Shown: positions 28,201-37,401 of the stretch, piece by piece | How the letters are laid out: the number at the start of each line of letters is the position of its first letter | Position numbering within the stretch: the stretch's first letter is position 1 | Source of the DNA: Variovorax beijingensis | GTDB taxonomy: Bacteria; Pseudomonadota; Gammaproteobacteria; Burkholderiales; Burkholderiaceae_C | NCBI RefSeq assembly: GCF_003951285.1 | Contig: NZ_RXFQ01000015.1 | Coordinates: 95,818 to 159,817, forward strand | Direction of reading: 5' to 3' | DNA length: 64,000 nucleotides | Notes under the pieces: generated by a model | What the model was told of the DNA's origin: nothing | What the model saw: only the letters and a program-made list of their open reading frames with translations | Databases searched by the model: none | Translations under genes and position numbers: made by a program

Positions 28201-29358
28201 ACGCTCAAGGGCGGCGCCGGCAGCACGGTGCGCATCGGGGGCCAGAGCGGCAACCGCAGCACCGCGGCCAGCCAGGCCGCGAGCGACGGCGGCTCGCTCT
28301 CGGCGCGCGGCGACATGGCCTGGGGCGCGGCGGGCGCCTCGGGCACGGGCATCCGCATGGCGCTGCAGGCCGACCTGCGCGCGCTGCGCGTGCTGGTGCG
28401 CACCGACCGGCAGCTCACGCTCTCGGGCAATCTGCAGGCGCGTCTCGACGGCGGCCAGTTCAGCGTGCGTGGCAAGCTCAGGACCGACCGCGCGGTGATC
28501 ATCCTGCCCGACGAGACCGCGCCGAGCCTGGGCACCGACGTGGTGGTGCGCTCCGCCGCCAAGGACCGCGAGATGGCCGAGCAGGCCCGGCGCGATGCCG
28601 CGCGCAACGAGGCGCAGGCTGCCAAGCCGCAGACCGCGAAGCCGCCCGACATCGTGGTGAACTTCGACCTGGGCGACGACTTCGCGGTGCAGGGGCGCGG
28701 CATCACCACGCGGCTCGAGGGCGACCTGGAGATCCGCAGCACCCGCCTCGATGCGCCGCCGCGCATCACCGGCGAGGTGAAGACCGTGCGGGGCCAGTAC
28801 CGCGCCTACGGCCAGCAGCTCGACGTGGAAACCGGCGTGGCCCGCTTCAACGGGCCCTTCGACAATCCCGCGCTCGACATCCTGGCCATCCGGCCCAACA
28901 TCTCGCAGCGCGCCGGCGTGCAGATCACGGGCACCGCGCAGTCGCCGCGCGTCAAGCTCTATTCGGAGCCCGCGCTGTCCGATGCGGAGACGCTCTCGTG
29001 GGTGGTGCTCGGCCGCGCCTCGGCCACCAGCGGCGGCGAATCGGCGCTGCTGCAGCAGGCGGCGCTCGCACTGATCGGCCATGTCAGCAAGGGCACGAGC
29101 GGCGGCAGCCTGGCCAGCCGCTTCGGCCTGGACGAACTCGGCTTCAAGGGCCCCGGCAACGGCGGCGACCTGCGCGAGTCGGCGGTCACGCTCGGCAAGC
29201 GGCTGTCGAAGGATTTCTACCTCACCTACGAACGCAGCCTGGGCGGCACCTTCGGCACCATCTTCATCTTCTACGACCTGACGCAGCGCCTCACGCTGCG
29301 CGGACAGGCCGGCCAGACCAGCGGGCTCGACCTGATCTACACGCTCAAGTACGACTGA
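25267..29358 (+). CDS. tamB: TamB, AsmA-like periplasmic bridge protein
   Basis: 1,363 residues. A basic N-terminus with one transmembrane anchor (about 32-55, ALGWTAAGLLALVLVIGAGAWWW) is followed by about 1,000 residues of repeating beta-strand pattern, the taco-shaped hydrophobic groove of AsmA/TamB proteins, and the conserved DUF490/TamB C-terminal domain (about 1010-1363) ending LDLIYTLKYD. In Gram-negative bacteria TamB spans the periplasm, carries phospholipids and assists autotransporter assembly with TamA. The coupling with tamA (14 bp apart) is typical. A long open frame on the opposite strand is a by-product of high GC codon usage. Confidence 0.95.
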   Translation: MQTDAEPQSTPPARAKRSRTRRALRALGWTAAGLLALVLVIGAGAWWWIGSNQSLAFALAKAARYLPAGQTLESREVTGSLRTGGHIGWLRWQSEELAVEVHEANIGWQLAPLFQRKLQVGEVHAARLLIERRGPPSDTPTEPLEQLALPIEVELPFRIDELRWAGPPALQANQLAGSYRYTGAEHRLEVKGVDIADGHYSARVKLQGPAPMALDATLDGRVKAPLAEDRSIEVLAQAAIQGTLAGTDARLQVAAELKPVEPDAEAPMEAKLQANIAPWLPQPVIDAKADLRNVDAASLWPGAPRTRLTGTVELQPDAATGPAAWQASASIRNALPGPWDKGALPLEQVEARVGFDGTNWTIPEATLRAGGGRIDAEGRWSPAPAPWQARASVRGVRPGLLHSELSGAPINGTATAQQREDTIGFDLALRAQGGAGSAAMPGFGLDRVLAQGQWKNQVLDLQTLRVEAERASIGGRLQVRVAEQAASGKLDLALPGGGAQLEGRIAPAQGAGEIKARIDDAEAVQRWIEGLPELSKLFAGKTAKGSARLDASWQGGWQTIQRRLENPNAPAQRGIAEPSLKAALGVPRLELRMPAANGNGNGNAAATTVQLKDLRADLAGSLAQATLALQGEASTGTQKLALDARASGGLAGPNQWRAALASLRLQAQDSAQPATASAPWTLELGREVSATIKTSGSGSSHRLDLEASAAAATLRGPAPGTVRIEWQPLRFTQSGAAPNQAFRLQSKGKLQGLPMAWAEAFGASATFNELGVSGDLMFDGDWDIDAGDTLRAHARIARQSGDIRVQAGEAALVTRITSRGTGTASERTMNSATAQGTTPSTPAGLRQAELRLDAQGEAVRATLAWDSERAGKIDAGLDTRMQQRAGGWQWAPDAPLAGNIKATLPNLGVWSMLAPPGWRVAGTLDADAALSGNRAAPRWNGTLGADKLALRAPVEGLDLRDGRLRATLTGERIEITEFTLKGGAGSTVRIGGQSGNRSTAASQAASDGGSLSARGDMAWGAAGASGTGIRMALQADLRALRVLVRTDRQLTLSGNLQARLDGGQFSVRGKLRTDRAVIILPDETAPSLGTDVVVRSAAKDREMAEQARRDAARNEAQAAKPQTAKPPDIVVNFDLGDDFAVQGRGITTRLEGDLEIRSTRLDAPPRITGEVKTVRGQYRAYGQQLDVETGVARFNGPFDNPALDILAIRPNISQRAGVQITGTAQSPRVKLYSEPALSDAETLSWVVLGRASATSGGESALLQQAALALIGHVSKGTSGGSLASRFGLDELGFKGPGNGGDLRESAVTLGKRLSKDFYLTYERSLGGTFGTIFIFYDLTQRLTLRGQAGQTSGLDLIYTLKYD

Positions 29359-29434
29359 GCTGCGGGTCTGCCGCCTTGACCGCGGTAATTCGCAGGGTTA
29401 AAAATCGTTAACGCCCTTCTAACAAGGAACGACG

Positions 29435-29737
29435 ATGCACGGTGAAGGAGACAAGGGCGAGTGTTCCACGCTGGACCGTCAGAAGTACGACCCGCCGGGC
29501 TACTCGCGAACCACGTTCTTGCGCCACGCGCTGCAGTGCGTGATTGCAGTCATTGCAGCAGGCGCCGCGGTGGCGTCCATTCCCTACTGGGGAGGCGACG
29601 ACTTTCCGCTGATGGGCCTGATCGTCTACGTCGCGGGCATGGTGTTCGTTGCCATGCCGCTGTGCCTCTACTACGAGTCGCTGCTGCAGTCGCATGAAGA
29701 GCGCGTGGAGCGTGCAAGGCACATGCTGGCCGCCTAA
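29435..29737 (+). CDS. 100-residue membrane protein, unknown
   Basis: AAGGAAC lies 7 bp before the start. The N-terminal 28 residues are polar with a single Cys (MHGEGDKGECSTLDRQKYD), followed by two hydrophobic segments (about 34-52 QCVIAVIAAGAAVASIPYW; about 60-83 MGLIVYVAGMVFVAMPLCLYY) and a charged helical tail (SHEERVERARHML). A two-pass inner membrane protein with both ends inside is likely. I do not recognise a family. The stop overlaps that of the convergent LysR gene by 4 bp. It is 76 bp after tamB and could be on the same transcript. Confidence 0.7.
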   Translation: MHGEGDKGECSTLDRQKYDPPGYSRTTFLRHALQCVIAVIAAGAAVASIPYWGGDDFPLMGLIVYVAGMVFVAMPLCLYYESLLQSHEERVERARHMLAA

Positions 29738-30588
29738 GCCTCCGGCTTCGCCTTGACCACCTGGCGCAGGCCCGCAAGCGCGGGATCGACGATGGCCGCG
29801 TCCGCTCCCACCGCGTACACCGCATACGCCGGATAAAGAAACTCCGGCGTGCCGGGCACGCGGCGCAGCCGGCCCGATTCGAGGTGGCTGCGCACCACGT
29901 CGTGCCGGAAGTAGCCGGTGCCACCCGCGGCCAGCAGGAACTCGCGTCCGAGCGGCCCGAGCCCGGCGCTCACCGCGGCGTTGGAGAGCTCGGGAAAGGC
30001 AAGGCCGTGCTGCGCCGCGAACTCCGGGCCCCAGTCCACATACACGTAGTCCGCGGGCCGCGGCACGCGCGGGTGCTGCGCGGTCGTGACCATGACGAGC
30101 TTCTCCTCGATGAGCAGTTCCACGCGCAGGCCGGGCCGCTGCTGCGGCGCGTAGGCAATGGCGATGTCGAGCACGCCCGCGGCCACCTTGTCGAGCAGGT
30201 CGTGCGGAAAGCCCACCTCGGTGCGGATGGCCAGCTGCGGCGCGGCCGTGCGCATCCACAGCAGCCATTGCAGCAGCAGCGGATCCCACAGGCTGATCTC
30301 GCATCCGATGGCGAGCACGGCGCGGCTGCCGATGGGCACCGCGACCTGGTGGCGCGCGCGCTCCCACACCTGCACCAGCATGGTGGCGTGCGGCAGGAAC
30401 TGCTCGCCGGCCGCGGTGAGCACCGCACCCGCCTTGTTGCGGACGAAGAGCGGCCGGCCCAGCAGCTCCTCGAGCGTTCGCACGCGCGCGCTCACCGAAG
30501 TCTGCGTGACATGCAGCCGCTCGGCGGCGCGCTGGAAGCTGCGCGTGTCCACGATTTCCAGGAACGTCCGGGCCAGGTTGATGTCCAT
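29734..30588 (-). CDS. LysR-family transcriptional regulator
   Basis: 284 residues. N-terminal helix-turn-helix (about 1-60: NLARTFLEIVDTRSFQRAAERLHVTQTSVSARVRTLEE) and a periplasmic-binding-like effector domain (about 88-280, LAIGCEISLWDPLLLQWLL). The effector is not readable from sequence; the DNA-binding part resembles the LysR group with TQTSVSARV in the recognition helix. It is divergent from the 78-residue protein gene at 30703, and a perfect 9-bp-arm dyad lies 13 bp upstream of its own start, so it very likely represses or regulates itself and possibly the small gene. Confidence 0.92.
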   Translation of the reverse strand: MDINLARTFLEIVDTRSFQRAAERLHVTQTSVSARVRTLEELLGRPLFVRNKAGAVLTAAGEQFLPHATMLVQVWERARHQVAVPIGSRAVLAIGCEISLWDPLLLQWLLWMRTAAPQLAIRTEVGFPHDLLDKVAAGVLDIAIAYAPQQRPGLRVELLIEEKLVMVTTAQHPRVPRPADYVYVDWGPEFAAQHGLAFPELSNAAVSAGLGPLGREFLLAAGGTGYFRHDVVRSHLESGRLRRVPGTPEFLYPAYAVYAVGADAAIVDPALAGLRQVVKAKPEA

Positions 30589-30600
30589 GCCGCATCCTTT

Positions 30601-30625
30601 TTGAGTGCATTAATTTTGCACTCAA
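30601..30625. promoter_or_regulatory. Perfect 25-bp inverted repeat, likely LysR operator
   Basis: TTGAGTGCA-N7-TGCACTCAA, 9-bp perfect arms around TTAATTT. It sits between the LysR start (30588) and the small gene (30703) in an AT-rich stretch with further promoter-like sequence (CAATTAATATCGTTTTAC). The symmetry and place are what one expects for the autoregulatory site of the adjacent LysR protein. Binding is inferred. Confidence 0.7.
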
Positions 30626-30702
30626 CTGGCAATTAATATCGTTTTACTTGATGCGAACGCGGGCCCAAGATGAAGGCATCCCAAGCAACCAGGAGTTGAT
30701 CG

Positions 30703-30939
30703 ATGCCCACCCTTCGCGAACCATTCCATGCCGGCGCCGCCGAAAGCCTTGCCGATGCCTTCAAGGCGCTTCTCGACGAAACCCTGGTGCTCATCGAAGC
30801 CCTGCTGAGCCCGAACAGGATCATCGGCGAGGTGGAGCAGATGCGTGCGCTGCAGGTGGCGGCGGACGACATCGAGCCCACCGATCCGGCGCGCGCCGAG
30901 CTGCTGCGCTCGCGCGCCTCGCGCATCGGCCTGCGCTGA
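30703..30939 (+). CDS. 78-residue small helical protein, copy 1 of a paralogous pair
   Basis: AGGAG precedes the start with 7-bp spacing. The product is all-helical and acidic in the middle. It has no Cys, no signal peptide and no transmembrane helix. It is clearly homologous along its length to the protein encoded at 48079: both are exactly 78 residues, share ALLSP, EVEQMRALQV and DP-RA, and end ASRIGLR. I do not recognise a characterised family. It is divergent from a LysR gene and convergent with a second LysR gene that ends 6 bp downstream. A regulatory or partner role is possible, but nothing in the sequence shows an activity. Confidence 0.75.
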   Translation: MPTLREPFHAGAAESLADAFKALLDETLVLIEALLSPNRIIGEVEQMRALQVAADDIEPTDPARAELLRSRASRIGLR

Positions 30940-30945
30940 CGAGGT

Positions 30946-31875
30946 TCACGGCGCAGCTTCGAACGGCACGATCTGCGAAATGAGCGCGGGTCCATCGGCC
31001 AGCAGGAAGTCCTTGAAGGCCTGCGCCACCGGCGGCAGCCGCTTGCTGCGCCGGTGCACCACGTACCAGTTGAGCATCAGCGGAAAGCCCTGCACGTCGA
31101 GCACGCGCAGGCTGCCGGCGCGCAGCTCCTGGCTGATGGTGTGAGCCGACACGAAGCTCACGCCCATGCCCGCGATCACCGCCTGCTTGATGGTCTCGGT
31201 GCTGCGGATCTCCATCGCGATGTTGATGCCGCGGAGGTCGCCGCCGAAGCCCTCCTCCATCGAATGCCAGGTGTCCGAGGCCTTCTCGCGCACCACGAAG
31301 GGCTCGCGCATGAGCCGCGCCAGCGGGATGCGCGGCACACCCACCAGCGGATGGTTGGGTGCGGCGACGATCACGTAGGGATGCGGCGCGAACGGCTGGT
31401 TGACGGTGTCCAGGTCGGTCGGCGGGCGCACCATGATCGCCAGATCGGTGAGGTTCTCCGCGATGTGGGTCATGAGCCCTTCGCGGTTGTGCACCGTGAA
31501 GTTCAGCGTGACGCCGCGGTGCCGGCTCGCAAACTCCACCAGGAGGCGCGGAAAGAAGTAGTCGCCCGCGCTGATCACGCCCACGTTGAGCTTGCCGCCC
31601 GAGACGCCGTTGAACTGCAGCATCGCGTTCTCGGCCGCCTCGAACTGCTGGATGATCGCGCGGCTGATCTGCAGCAGCTCGGTGCCGGCCGGCGTCAGGT
31701 AGATCTTCTTGCCGAACTGCTCGAACAGCGCATTGCCCGCGTGCTCCTCGAGCTTGCGCACCTGCGTGGAAACGGCCGGCTGCGTCAGGTGAAGCTCCTC
31801 CGCCGCGCGCGAGAAGCTCAGCAGCCGCGCCACCGCTTCGAAGACTTTCAACTGGCGCAGGGTCGCGTGCTTCAT
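30946..31875 (-). CDS. LysR-family regulator (CbbR-like group)
   Basis: 309 residues from the ATG at 31875, where MKHATLRQLKVFEAVARLLSFSRAAEELHLTQPAVSTQV gives the full winged helix-turn-helix; the longer frame to 32070 runs into the pyruvate kinase gene and is not used. The effector domain (about 90-300) has LNVGVISAGDYFFPRLLVEF, the pattern of the CbbR/CysB-like group that senses central-carbon metabolites. It lies 68 bp downstream of pyk on the same strand, so it may be the last gene of the sucCD-pyk operon or have its own promoter, and is a candidate regulator of that operon. Confidence 0.92.
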   Translation of the reverse strand: MKHATLRQLKVFEAVARLLSFSRAAEELHLTQPAVSTQVRKLEEHAGNALFEQFGKKIYLTPAGTELLQISRAIIQQFEAAENAMLQFNGVSGGKLNVGVISAGDYFFPRLLVEFASRHRGVTLNFTVHNREGLMTHIAENLTDLAIMVRPPTDLDTVNQPFAPHPYVIVAAPNHPLVGVPRIPLARLMREPFVVREKASDTWHSMEEGFGGDLRGINIAMEIRSTETIKQAVIAGMGVSFVSAHTISQELRAGSLRVLDVQGFPLMLNWYVVHRRSKRLPPVAQAFKDFLLADGPALISQIVPFEAAP

Positions 31876-31943
31876 TCGGAAAAAGGGGGCTGCTGCAATC
31901 GAGCGGGCATCGTACTGCGCGCCAGGCCGCGCCCGGCAGGAGG

Positions 31944-33371
31944 CTAGGGTATGCGCGCCACGTGCAGCAGATTCGTCGTTCCCGAAAGCCCGAACGGCAG
32001 GCCCGCGACAACCACCACGTCGCGGCCGGTGCTCGCGAAGCCCTCGGTGCAGGCGTTGCGGCAGGCGCACTCGATCATCTCGGCCACGTCGTGCACGTCA
32101 TCGACCAGCACCGCATGCACGCCCCACACCATCGCCATGCGGCGCGCCGTGGCCACGTCGGGCGTGAGGCTGATGATGGGCACGGCCGGCCGCTCGCGCG
32201 CGGCGCGCAGGCTGGTGAAGCCCGACGAGGTGTAGGTGACGGTGGCGGCGGGCGCAAGCAGCGCGGCCACCTGGCGCATCGACGCGCACACCGCATCGGC
32301 CGTGGTCGACAGCGAGGCCTCGTGCGTGGCGTCGATGCCGATGCGGTAGGACGCATCGGCCTCCACGCGCGAGATGATGCGGTCCATCATGGCCACGGCC
32401 TCCAGCGGATATTTTCCGGAGGCGGATTCGGCCGACAGCATCACCGCGTCCACGCCGTCGTACACGGCGGTGGCAACGTCTGACACCTCGGCGCGCGTGG
32501 GCACCGGCGCGGCAATCATCGATTCGAGCATCTGCGTGGCCACCACCACCGGCTTGCCGCGCTTGCGGCAGGCGCGCACGATCAGGCGCTGCAGCTCGGG
32601 CACGCGCTCGGGCGGCAGCTCCACGCCGAGGTCGCCGCGCGCCACCATGACGCCGTCGCACAGGTCGACGATCGCGTCCAGGTGGTCGATGGCCGCGGGC
32701 TTCTCGAGTTTGGCCATGATCCACGCGCGCTTGCCGATGATGGCGCGCGCCTCCTCGATGTCTTCGGGGCGCTGCACGAAGGACAGCGCCACCCAGTCCA
32801 CGCCCATGGCAAGCCCGCAGGCCAGGTCGTCCAGGTCCTTGGGCGTCAGCGGCGAGATCGGCAGCACCACGCTCGGCACGTTGACGCCCTTGCGGTCGGA
32901 GATCGGGCCGCCGACCAGCACCGTGGTCTCGGCGAAGTCGGGACCGAAGCTGTCCACGCGCAGCCGCAGCTTGCCGTCGTCGAGCAGCAGGTCGGTGCCC
33001 ACCTGCAGCGCCGCGAAGATTTCCGGATGCAGCAGCGGCGCGCGGCGCGCGTTGCCGCTGGTTGGGTCCATGTCGAGCCGGAAGCGCGAACCCGCGTCGA
33101 GCTGCGCGCGGCCGCCTTCGAAGGTGCCCAGCCGCAGCTTCGGCCCCTGCAGGTCGAGCAGCACGCCGATCGGCCGGCCAAACTCTTTCTCGAGCCGCCG
33201 GATGGTGTCGAGGCGGCGCGCATGGTCATGCTGCGTGCCATGGCTGAAGTTGAGCCGGAACACGTCCACGCCGCGCTCGAACAGGGCTCGGATGGCCGGC
33301 TCGTCGGTGGTGGCAGGGCCCAGCGTGGCCACGATCTTCGCGCTGCGTGTACGTCGCATCATCCGTTCCAT
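31944..33371 (-). CDS. pyk: Pyruvate kinase
   Basis: 475 residues. It converts phosphoenolpyruvate and ADP to pyruvate and ATP. The TIM-barrel has KIVATLGPAT (N-terminus), LDLQGPKLRLG (substrate and K+/Mg region), the active-site Lys region WIMAKLEKPAAIDHLDAI, the Mg2+ motif MVARGDLGVELP and SAESASGKYPLEAV; the C-terminal allosteric domain follows (about 350-475). The start may be 33371 or either of two in-frame ATGs at 33362 and 33359, the last giving the usual MRRTRSAKIVATLG beginning. It is the last enzyme gene of the minus-strand operon from 37731, 67 bp after the PanE-like gene. Confidence 0.95.
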   Translation of the reverse strand: MERMMRRTRSAKIVATLGPATTDEPAIRALFERGVDVFRLNFSHGTQHDHARRLDTIRRLEKEFGRPIGVLLDLQGPKLRLGTFEGGRAQLDAGSRFRLDMDPTSGNARRAPLLHPEIFAALQVGTDLLLDDGKLRLRVDSFGPDFAETTVLVGGPISDRKGVNVPSVVLPISPLTPKDLDDLACGLAMGVDWVALSFVQRPEDIEEARAIIGKRAWIMAKLEKPAAIDHLDAIVDLCDGVMVARGDLGVELPPERVPELQRLIVRACRKRGKPVVVATQMLESMIAAPVPTRAEVSDVATAVYDGVDAVMLSAESASGKYPLEAVAMMDRIISRVEADASYRIGIDATHEASLSTTADAVCASMRQVAALLAPAATVTYTSSGFTSLRAARERPAVPIISLTPDVATARRMAMVWGVHAVLVDDVHDVAEMIECACRNACTEGFASTGRDVVVVAGLPFGLSGTTNLLHVARIP

Positions 33372-33437
33372 TTCATCGATCGGTCACAGCGCACGACCGG
33401 CGCCCCCTCGGCGCCGAATTGCGCAGCCTGAGTGGAG

Positions 33438-34463
33438 CTAGCCCGCCATCTCGTGAAGGCAGACCCGGCCGCGCTGTTCTTCCATCGTACGCGCCAGCAG
33501 CTTGACCAGGGAATACACGGTGTCGATGTGCGGCGTCGGCGTGTCGGTGAGCCGGGCCAGCTCGACCACGGCGCCCACCAGCGCATCGATCTCGGGCGCG
33601 CGGCCGGCTTCCACGTCCTGCAGCATCGAGGTCTTGTGCTTGCCGACCTTTTCGGCGCCCGCAATGCGCTTGTCGAGCGTCACGCGAAATTCGATGCCCA
33701 GCTTGTGCGCCACCGCCTGCGCCTCGCGCATCATCGCGGCGGCCAGCTCGCGCGACGGCGGGTACTGGCAGATGTCGACCAGCGTGGAGTGCGACAGGCT
33801 GCTGATCGGGTTGAAGGTCAGGTTGCCCCAGAGCTTGAGCCAGATCTCGGCGCGGATGTTGTCGAGCACCGGCGCCTTGAAGCCGGCCGCGCCCAGGCAG
33901 GCCGAGACGCGGTTCACGCGCGCGCTCGAGGAGCCGTCGAGCTCGCCGACCGGGAAGCGGTCGCCCTCGATGTGCTTCACCACGCCGGGTGCGGTGAGCT
34001 CGGAGGCGGGATACACCACGCAGCCGATGACGCGCTCGGCCGGGATCTTCGCGGCCACCAGGCCGGTCGGGTCGACGCTGCGCACCGGCGTGCCCGCCAG
34101 CGCGCCGCCGTGCTGGTGGAAGTACCAGAACGGGATGCCGTTCTGCATCGTCACCACCACCGTCTCGGGCCCGAAGAGCCTGGGCACGTCGTTGGCCACG
34201 GCCTCGACCTGGTGCGCCTTCATCGCGAGGACGACGATGTCCTGCGGCCCCGCCTGGTCGTAGCGGTCGGTGGCCTTGACGTTGCGCGCCACCTGCTGCG
34301 TGCCATCCGCCCCGATGAGCGTGAAGCCGTTGGTGGCGATGGCGTCGAGATTCTTCCCGCGCACGATGAACGTCACGTCCTCGCCGGCCAGGGCGAGCTT
34401 CGCGCCCACCAGGCCGCCGATGGCGCCCGCTCCAATGACTGCAATCTTCATGTCGATCCCCAA
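33438..34463 (-). CDS. Ketopantoate reductase-family (PanE/ApbA) NADPH oxidoreductase
   Basis: 341 residues (337 if the second ATG, at 34451, is used). Rossmann motif GAGAIGGLVGAKLA at the start, Asn/Gln in TMQNGIPFWY, and the catalytic Lys region EIWLKLWGNLTFNPISSLS correspond to the ApbA/PanE signature. Family members reduce 2-oxo acids to hydroxy acids; in pantothenate synthesis the substrate is ketopantoate. The setting beside sucCD, an FAH-family hydrolase and pyk, away from pan genes, suggests a catabolic oxo-acid substrate instead. Substrate is therefore left open. Confidence 0.85.
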   Translation of the reverse strand: MGIDMKIAVIGAGAIGGLVGAKLALAGEDVTFIVRGKNLDAIATNGFTLIGADGTQQVARNVKATDRYDQAGPQDIVVLAMKAHQVEAVANDVPRLFGPETVVVTMQNGIPFWYFHQHGGALAGTPVRSVDPTGLVAAKIPAERVIGCVVYPASELTAPGVVKHIEGDRFPVGELDGSSSARVNRVSACLGAAGFKAPVLDNIRAEIWLKLWGNLTFNPISSLSHSTLVDICQYPPSRELAAAMMREAQAVAHKLGIEFRVTLDKRIAGAEKVGKHKTSMLQDVEAGRAPEIDALVGAVVELARLTDTPTPHIDTVYSLVKLLARTMEEQRGRVCLHEMAG

Positions 34464-34493
34464 GGTTGTTGATTCTTCCGGCGCGGGTCGGTC

Positions 34494-35282
34494 TCAGCCG
34501 AAGCGGTTGCCGAGCCTGCCGATGCCGCCGATCTCCACTTCGACCAGGCTGCCGGGCTTCATCGAGCCGACGCCGACGGAGGTGCCGCACAGGATCACGT
34601 CGCCGGGTTGCAGGGTCATGTCCTGGGAGATCAGGCTCACGAGTTGCCGGACCGAAAAGCGCATGTCGCTGATCGGATAGTTCTGCCGCACCTCGCCGTC
34701 GAGCAGCGTGGTGACAGTGAGCGTGGCGGGATCGAGGCCGGTGGCCACCGCCGGGCCCATCGGGCAGAAGGTGTCGAAGCCCTTGGCCCGCACCCATTGG
34801 GCGAACGAGGCGTCGCGGTTCAGGATGTCGGCCACCGTCACGTCGTTGGCGCAGGTGTAGCCGAACACATGGCCGAGCGCATCCGCCTCGGACACGGCGG
34901 TGCACGCCTTGCCGATGACGATGCCGAGCTCGCCCTCGAACACCACCTTGCCCTCGCACAGCGGCTTGCGGATGGGCGCGCCGGGCGCAAGGTAGGAGTT
35001 GGGCGCCTTCAGCAGGTACAGCGGCTCGGCCGGCACCGCCAGCTTGAGCTTCTCGCCGAGCGCGTGGAAGTTGTTCCACAGCGCGATGACCTTGGTCGGC
35101 TCGGTGGGCGTGAGCAGCCGCACGCCCGAGAGCAGGAACACGCGGCCGGTCGGCTCCGGGCGGTCGAACATGTTGCCGCGGTGCTCGTGCACGGCATCGC
35201 CCTCGAGCGTGCCGAAGCCAGTTTCGCCGCCGTGTTCGAAACGGACCCACCGTTGTTGTTGTTGCTGCTGTTGCTGCTGCAT
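34494..35282 (-). CDS. Fumarylacetoacetate hydrolase-family protein with N-terminal poly-Gln
   Basis: 262 residues. The FAH fold is recognised by KVIALWNNFHALGEKL, LLKAPNSYL, the metal-binding acidic motif VVFEGELGIVIG and CANDVTVADI, then MDMRF/GDVILCGTS-type C-terminal strands (PGDVILCGTSVGVG). These enzymes cleave or isomerise C-C bonds of oxo acids (HpaG, fumarylpyruvate and oxaloacetate decarboxylase-like members). The exact substrate is not readable. The start is well fixed by AAGGAAG upstream, and is followed at once by nine Gln codons (35253-35279) in a CAG/CAA tract, odd for this family. It lies 40 bp after sucD in the operon. Confidence 0.85.
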   Translation of the reverse strand: MQQQQQQQQQRWVRFEHGGETGFGTLEGDAVHEHRGNMFDRPEPTGRVFLLSGVRLLTPTEPTKVIALWNNFHALGEKLKLAVPAEPLYLLKAPNSYLAPGAPIRKPLCEGKVVFEGELGIVIGKACTAVSEADALGHVFGYTCANDVTVADILNRDASFAQWVRAKGFDTFCPMGPAVATGLDPATLTVTTLLDGEVRQNYPISDMRFSVRQLVSLISQDMTLQPGDVILCGTSVGVGSMKPGSLVEVEIGGIGRLGNRFG

Positions 35283-35322
35283 GTCGCGCCTTCCTTTAGT
35301 TTCTGTCGGAGTGGTTCTGCGT

Positions 35323-36222
35323 TCAGTCGAAGGGCAGGTAGTCGGGGATCACCAGCGACGCGAGCAGCTTTCCCATCTCGGCCGGGTTGTCGGTCACGTG
35401 GATGCCGCACTCCTTCATCACCGCCAGTTTTTCCCGCGCCGTTCCCTTGCCGCCCGAGACGATGGCGCCCGCATGGCCCATGCGCTTGCCCGGCGGCGCG
35501 CTGGCACCGGCGATGAAGCCGACCACGGGCTTTCGCATGTGCTCGCTGATCCAGCGCGCGCATGTTTCCTCGTCGCTGCCGCCGATCTCGCCGACCATGA
35601 TCACGGCGTCGGTGCGCGGGTCGTCGTTGAACATCTTCAGCACGTCGATGTGCCGCAGCCCGCCCACCGGATCGCCGCCGATGCCCACCACCGTCGACTG
35701 CCCGATGCCGAAGCTCGCGAGCTGGCTCGCGGCCTCGTAGGTCAGCGTGCCCGAGCGCGACACCACGCCGATGCGGCCCTTCTGGTGGATGTGGCCGGGC
35801 ATGATCCCGATCTTGATTTCCTCGGGCGTGATGAGGCCTGGGCAATTGGGGCCGAGCAGCAGGGTCTTGCTGCCCTCCATGCGGTGGCGGGTGCGGATCA
35901 TGTCGCGCACCGGAATGCCTTCGGTGATGCACACGACGAGGTCGAGCCCCGCATCCACCGCCTCGTCGATGGCCGCGGCGGCAAACGGCGGCGGCACGTA
36001 GATCACGGACACGGTGGCGCCGGTCTCGGCCTTGGCTTCCTTCACGGTGCCGAACACCGGAATGCCGTCGAAGGACTTGCCCGCCTTGTTGGGGTTCACG
36101 CCGGCGACGAAGCACTTCTGGCCGTTGGCGTAGTCGCGGCACATGGCGGTATGGAACTGGCCGGTCTTTCCTGTGATGCCCTGGGTGATGACGCGGGTGT
36201 GCTTGTTGATGAGGATCGACAT
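35323..36222 (-). CDS. sucD: Succinyl-CoA ligase alpha subunit (or related malate-CoA ligase)
   Basis: 299 residues. CoA-binding N-terminal domain (MSILINKHTRVITQGITG, VGxTPGK-type region as AGVNPNKAGKSFDGIPVF) and ligase domain with the phospho-His loop KRMGHAGAIVSGGKGTA. The reaction is succinate + CoA + NTP to succinyl-CoA. By eye it is nearer to SucD than to malate thiokinase MtkB, for example GIMPGHIHQKGRIGVVSRSGTLTYEA, but a 4-carbon acid other than succinate cannot be excluded. The start at 36222 is 1 bp beyond the sucC stop, so the subunits are coupled. The neighbours are not the usual TCA operon, so this may be a second, catabolic copy. Confidence 0.88.
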   Translation of the reverse strand: MSILINKHTRVITQGITGKTGQFHTAMCRDYANGQKCFVAGVNPNKAGKSFDGIPVFGTVKEAKAETGATVSVIYVPPPFAAAAIDEAVDAGLDLVVCITEGIPVRDMIRTRHRMEGSKTLLLGPNCPGLITPEEIKIGIMPGHIHQKGRIGVVSRSGTLTYEAASQLASFGIGQSTVVGIGGDPVGGLRHIDVLKMFNDDPRTDAVIMVGEIGGSDEETCARWISEHMRKPVVGFIAGASAPPGKRMGHAGAIVSGGKGTAREKLAVMKECGIHVTDNPAEMGKLLASLVIPDYLPFD

Positions 36223-36223
36223 T

Positions 36224-37393
<1,170 letters not shown>

Positions 37394-37401
37394 GGCAGCT
37401 T

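Noticed and set aside
25195..29082. 1,295-codon frame on the minus strand opposite tamB
   Set aside because: Mirror of tamB codon bias; Arg/Ala/Gly/His-rich with no domain, while tamB has the anchor and the C-terminal family domain.
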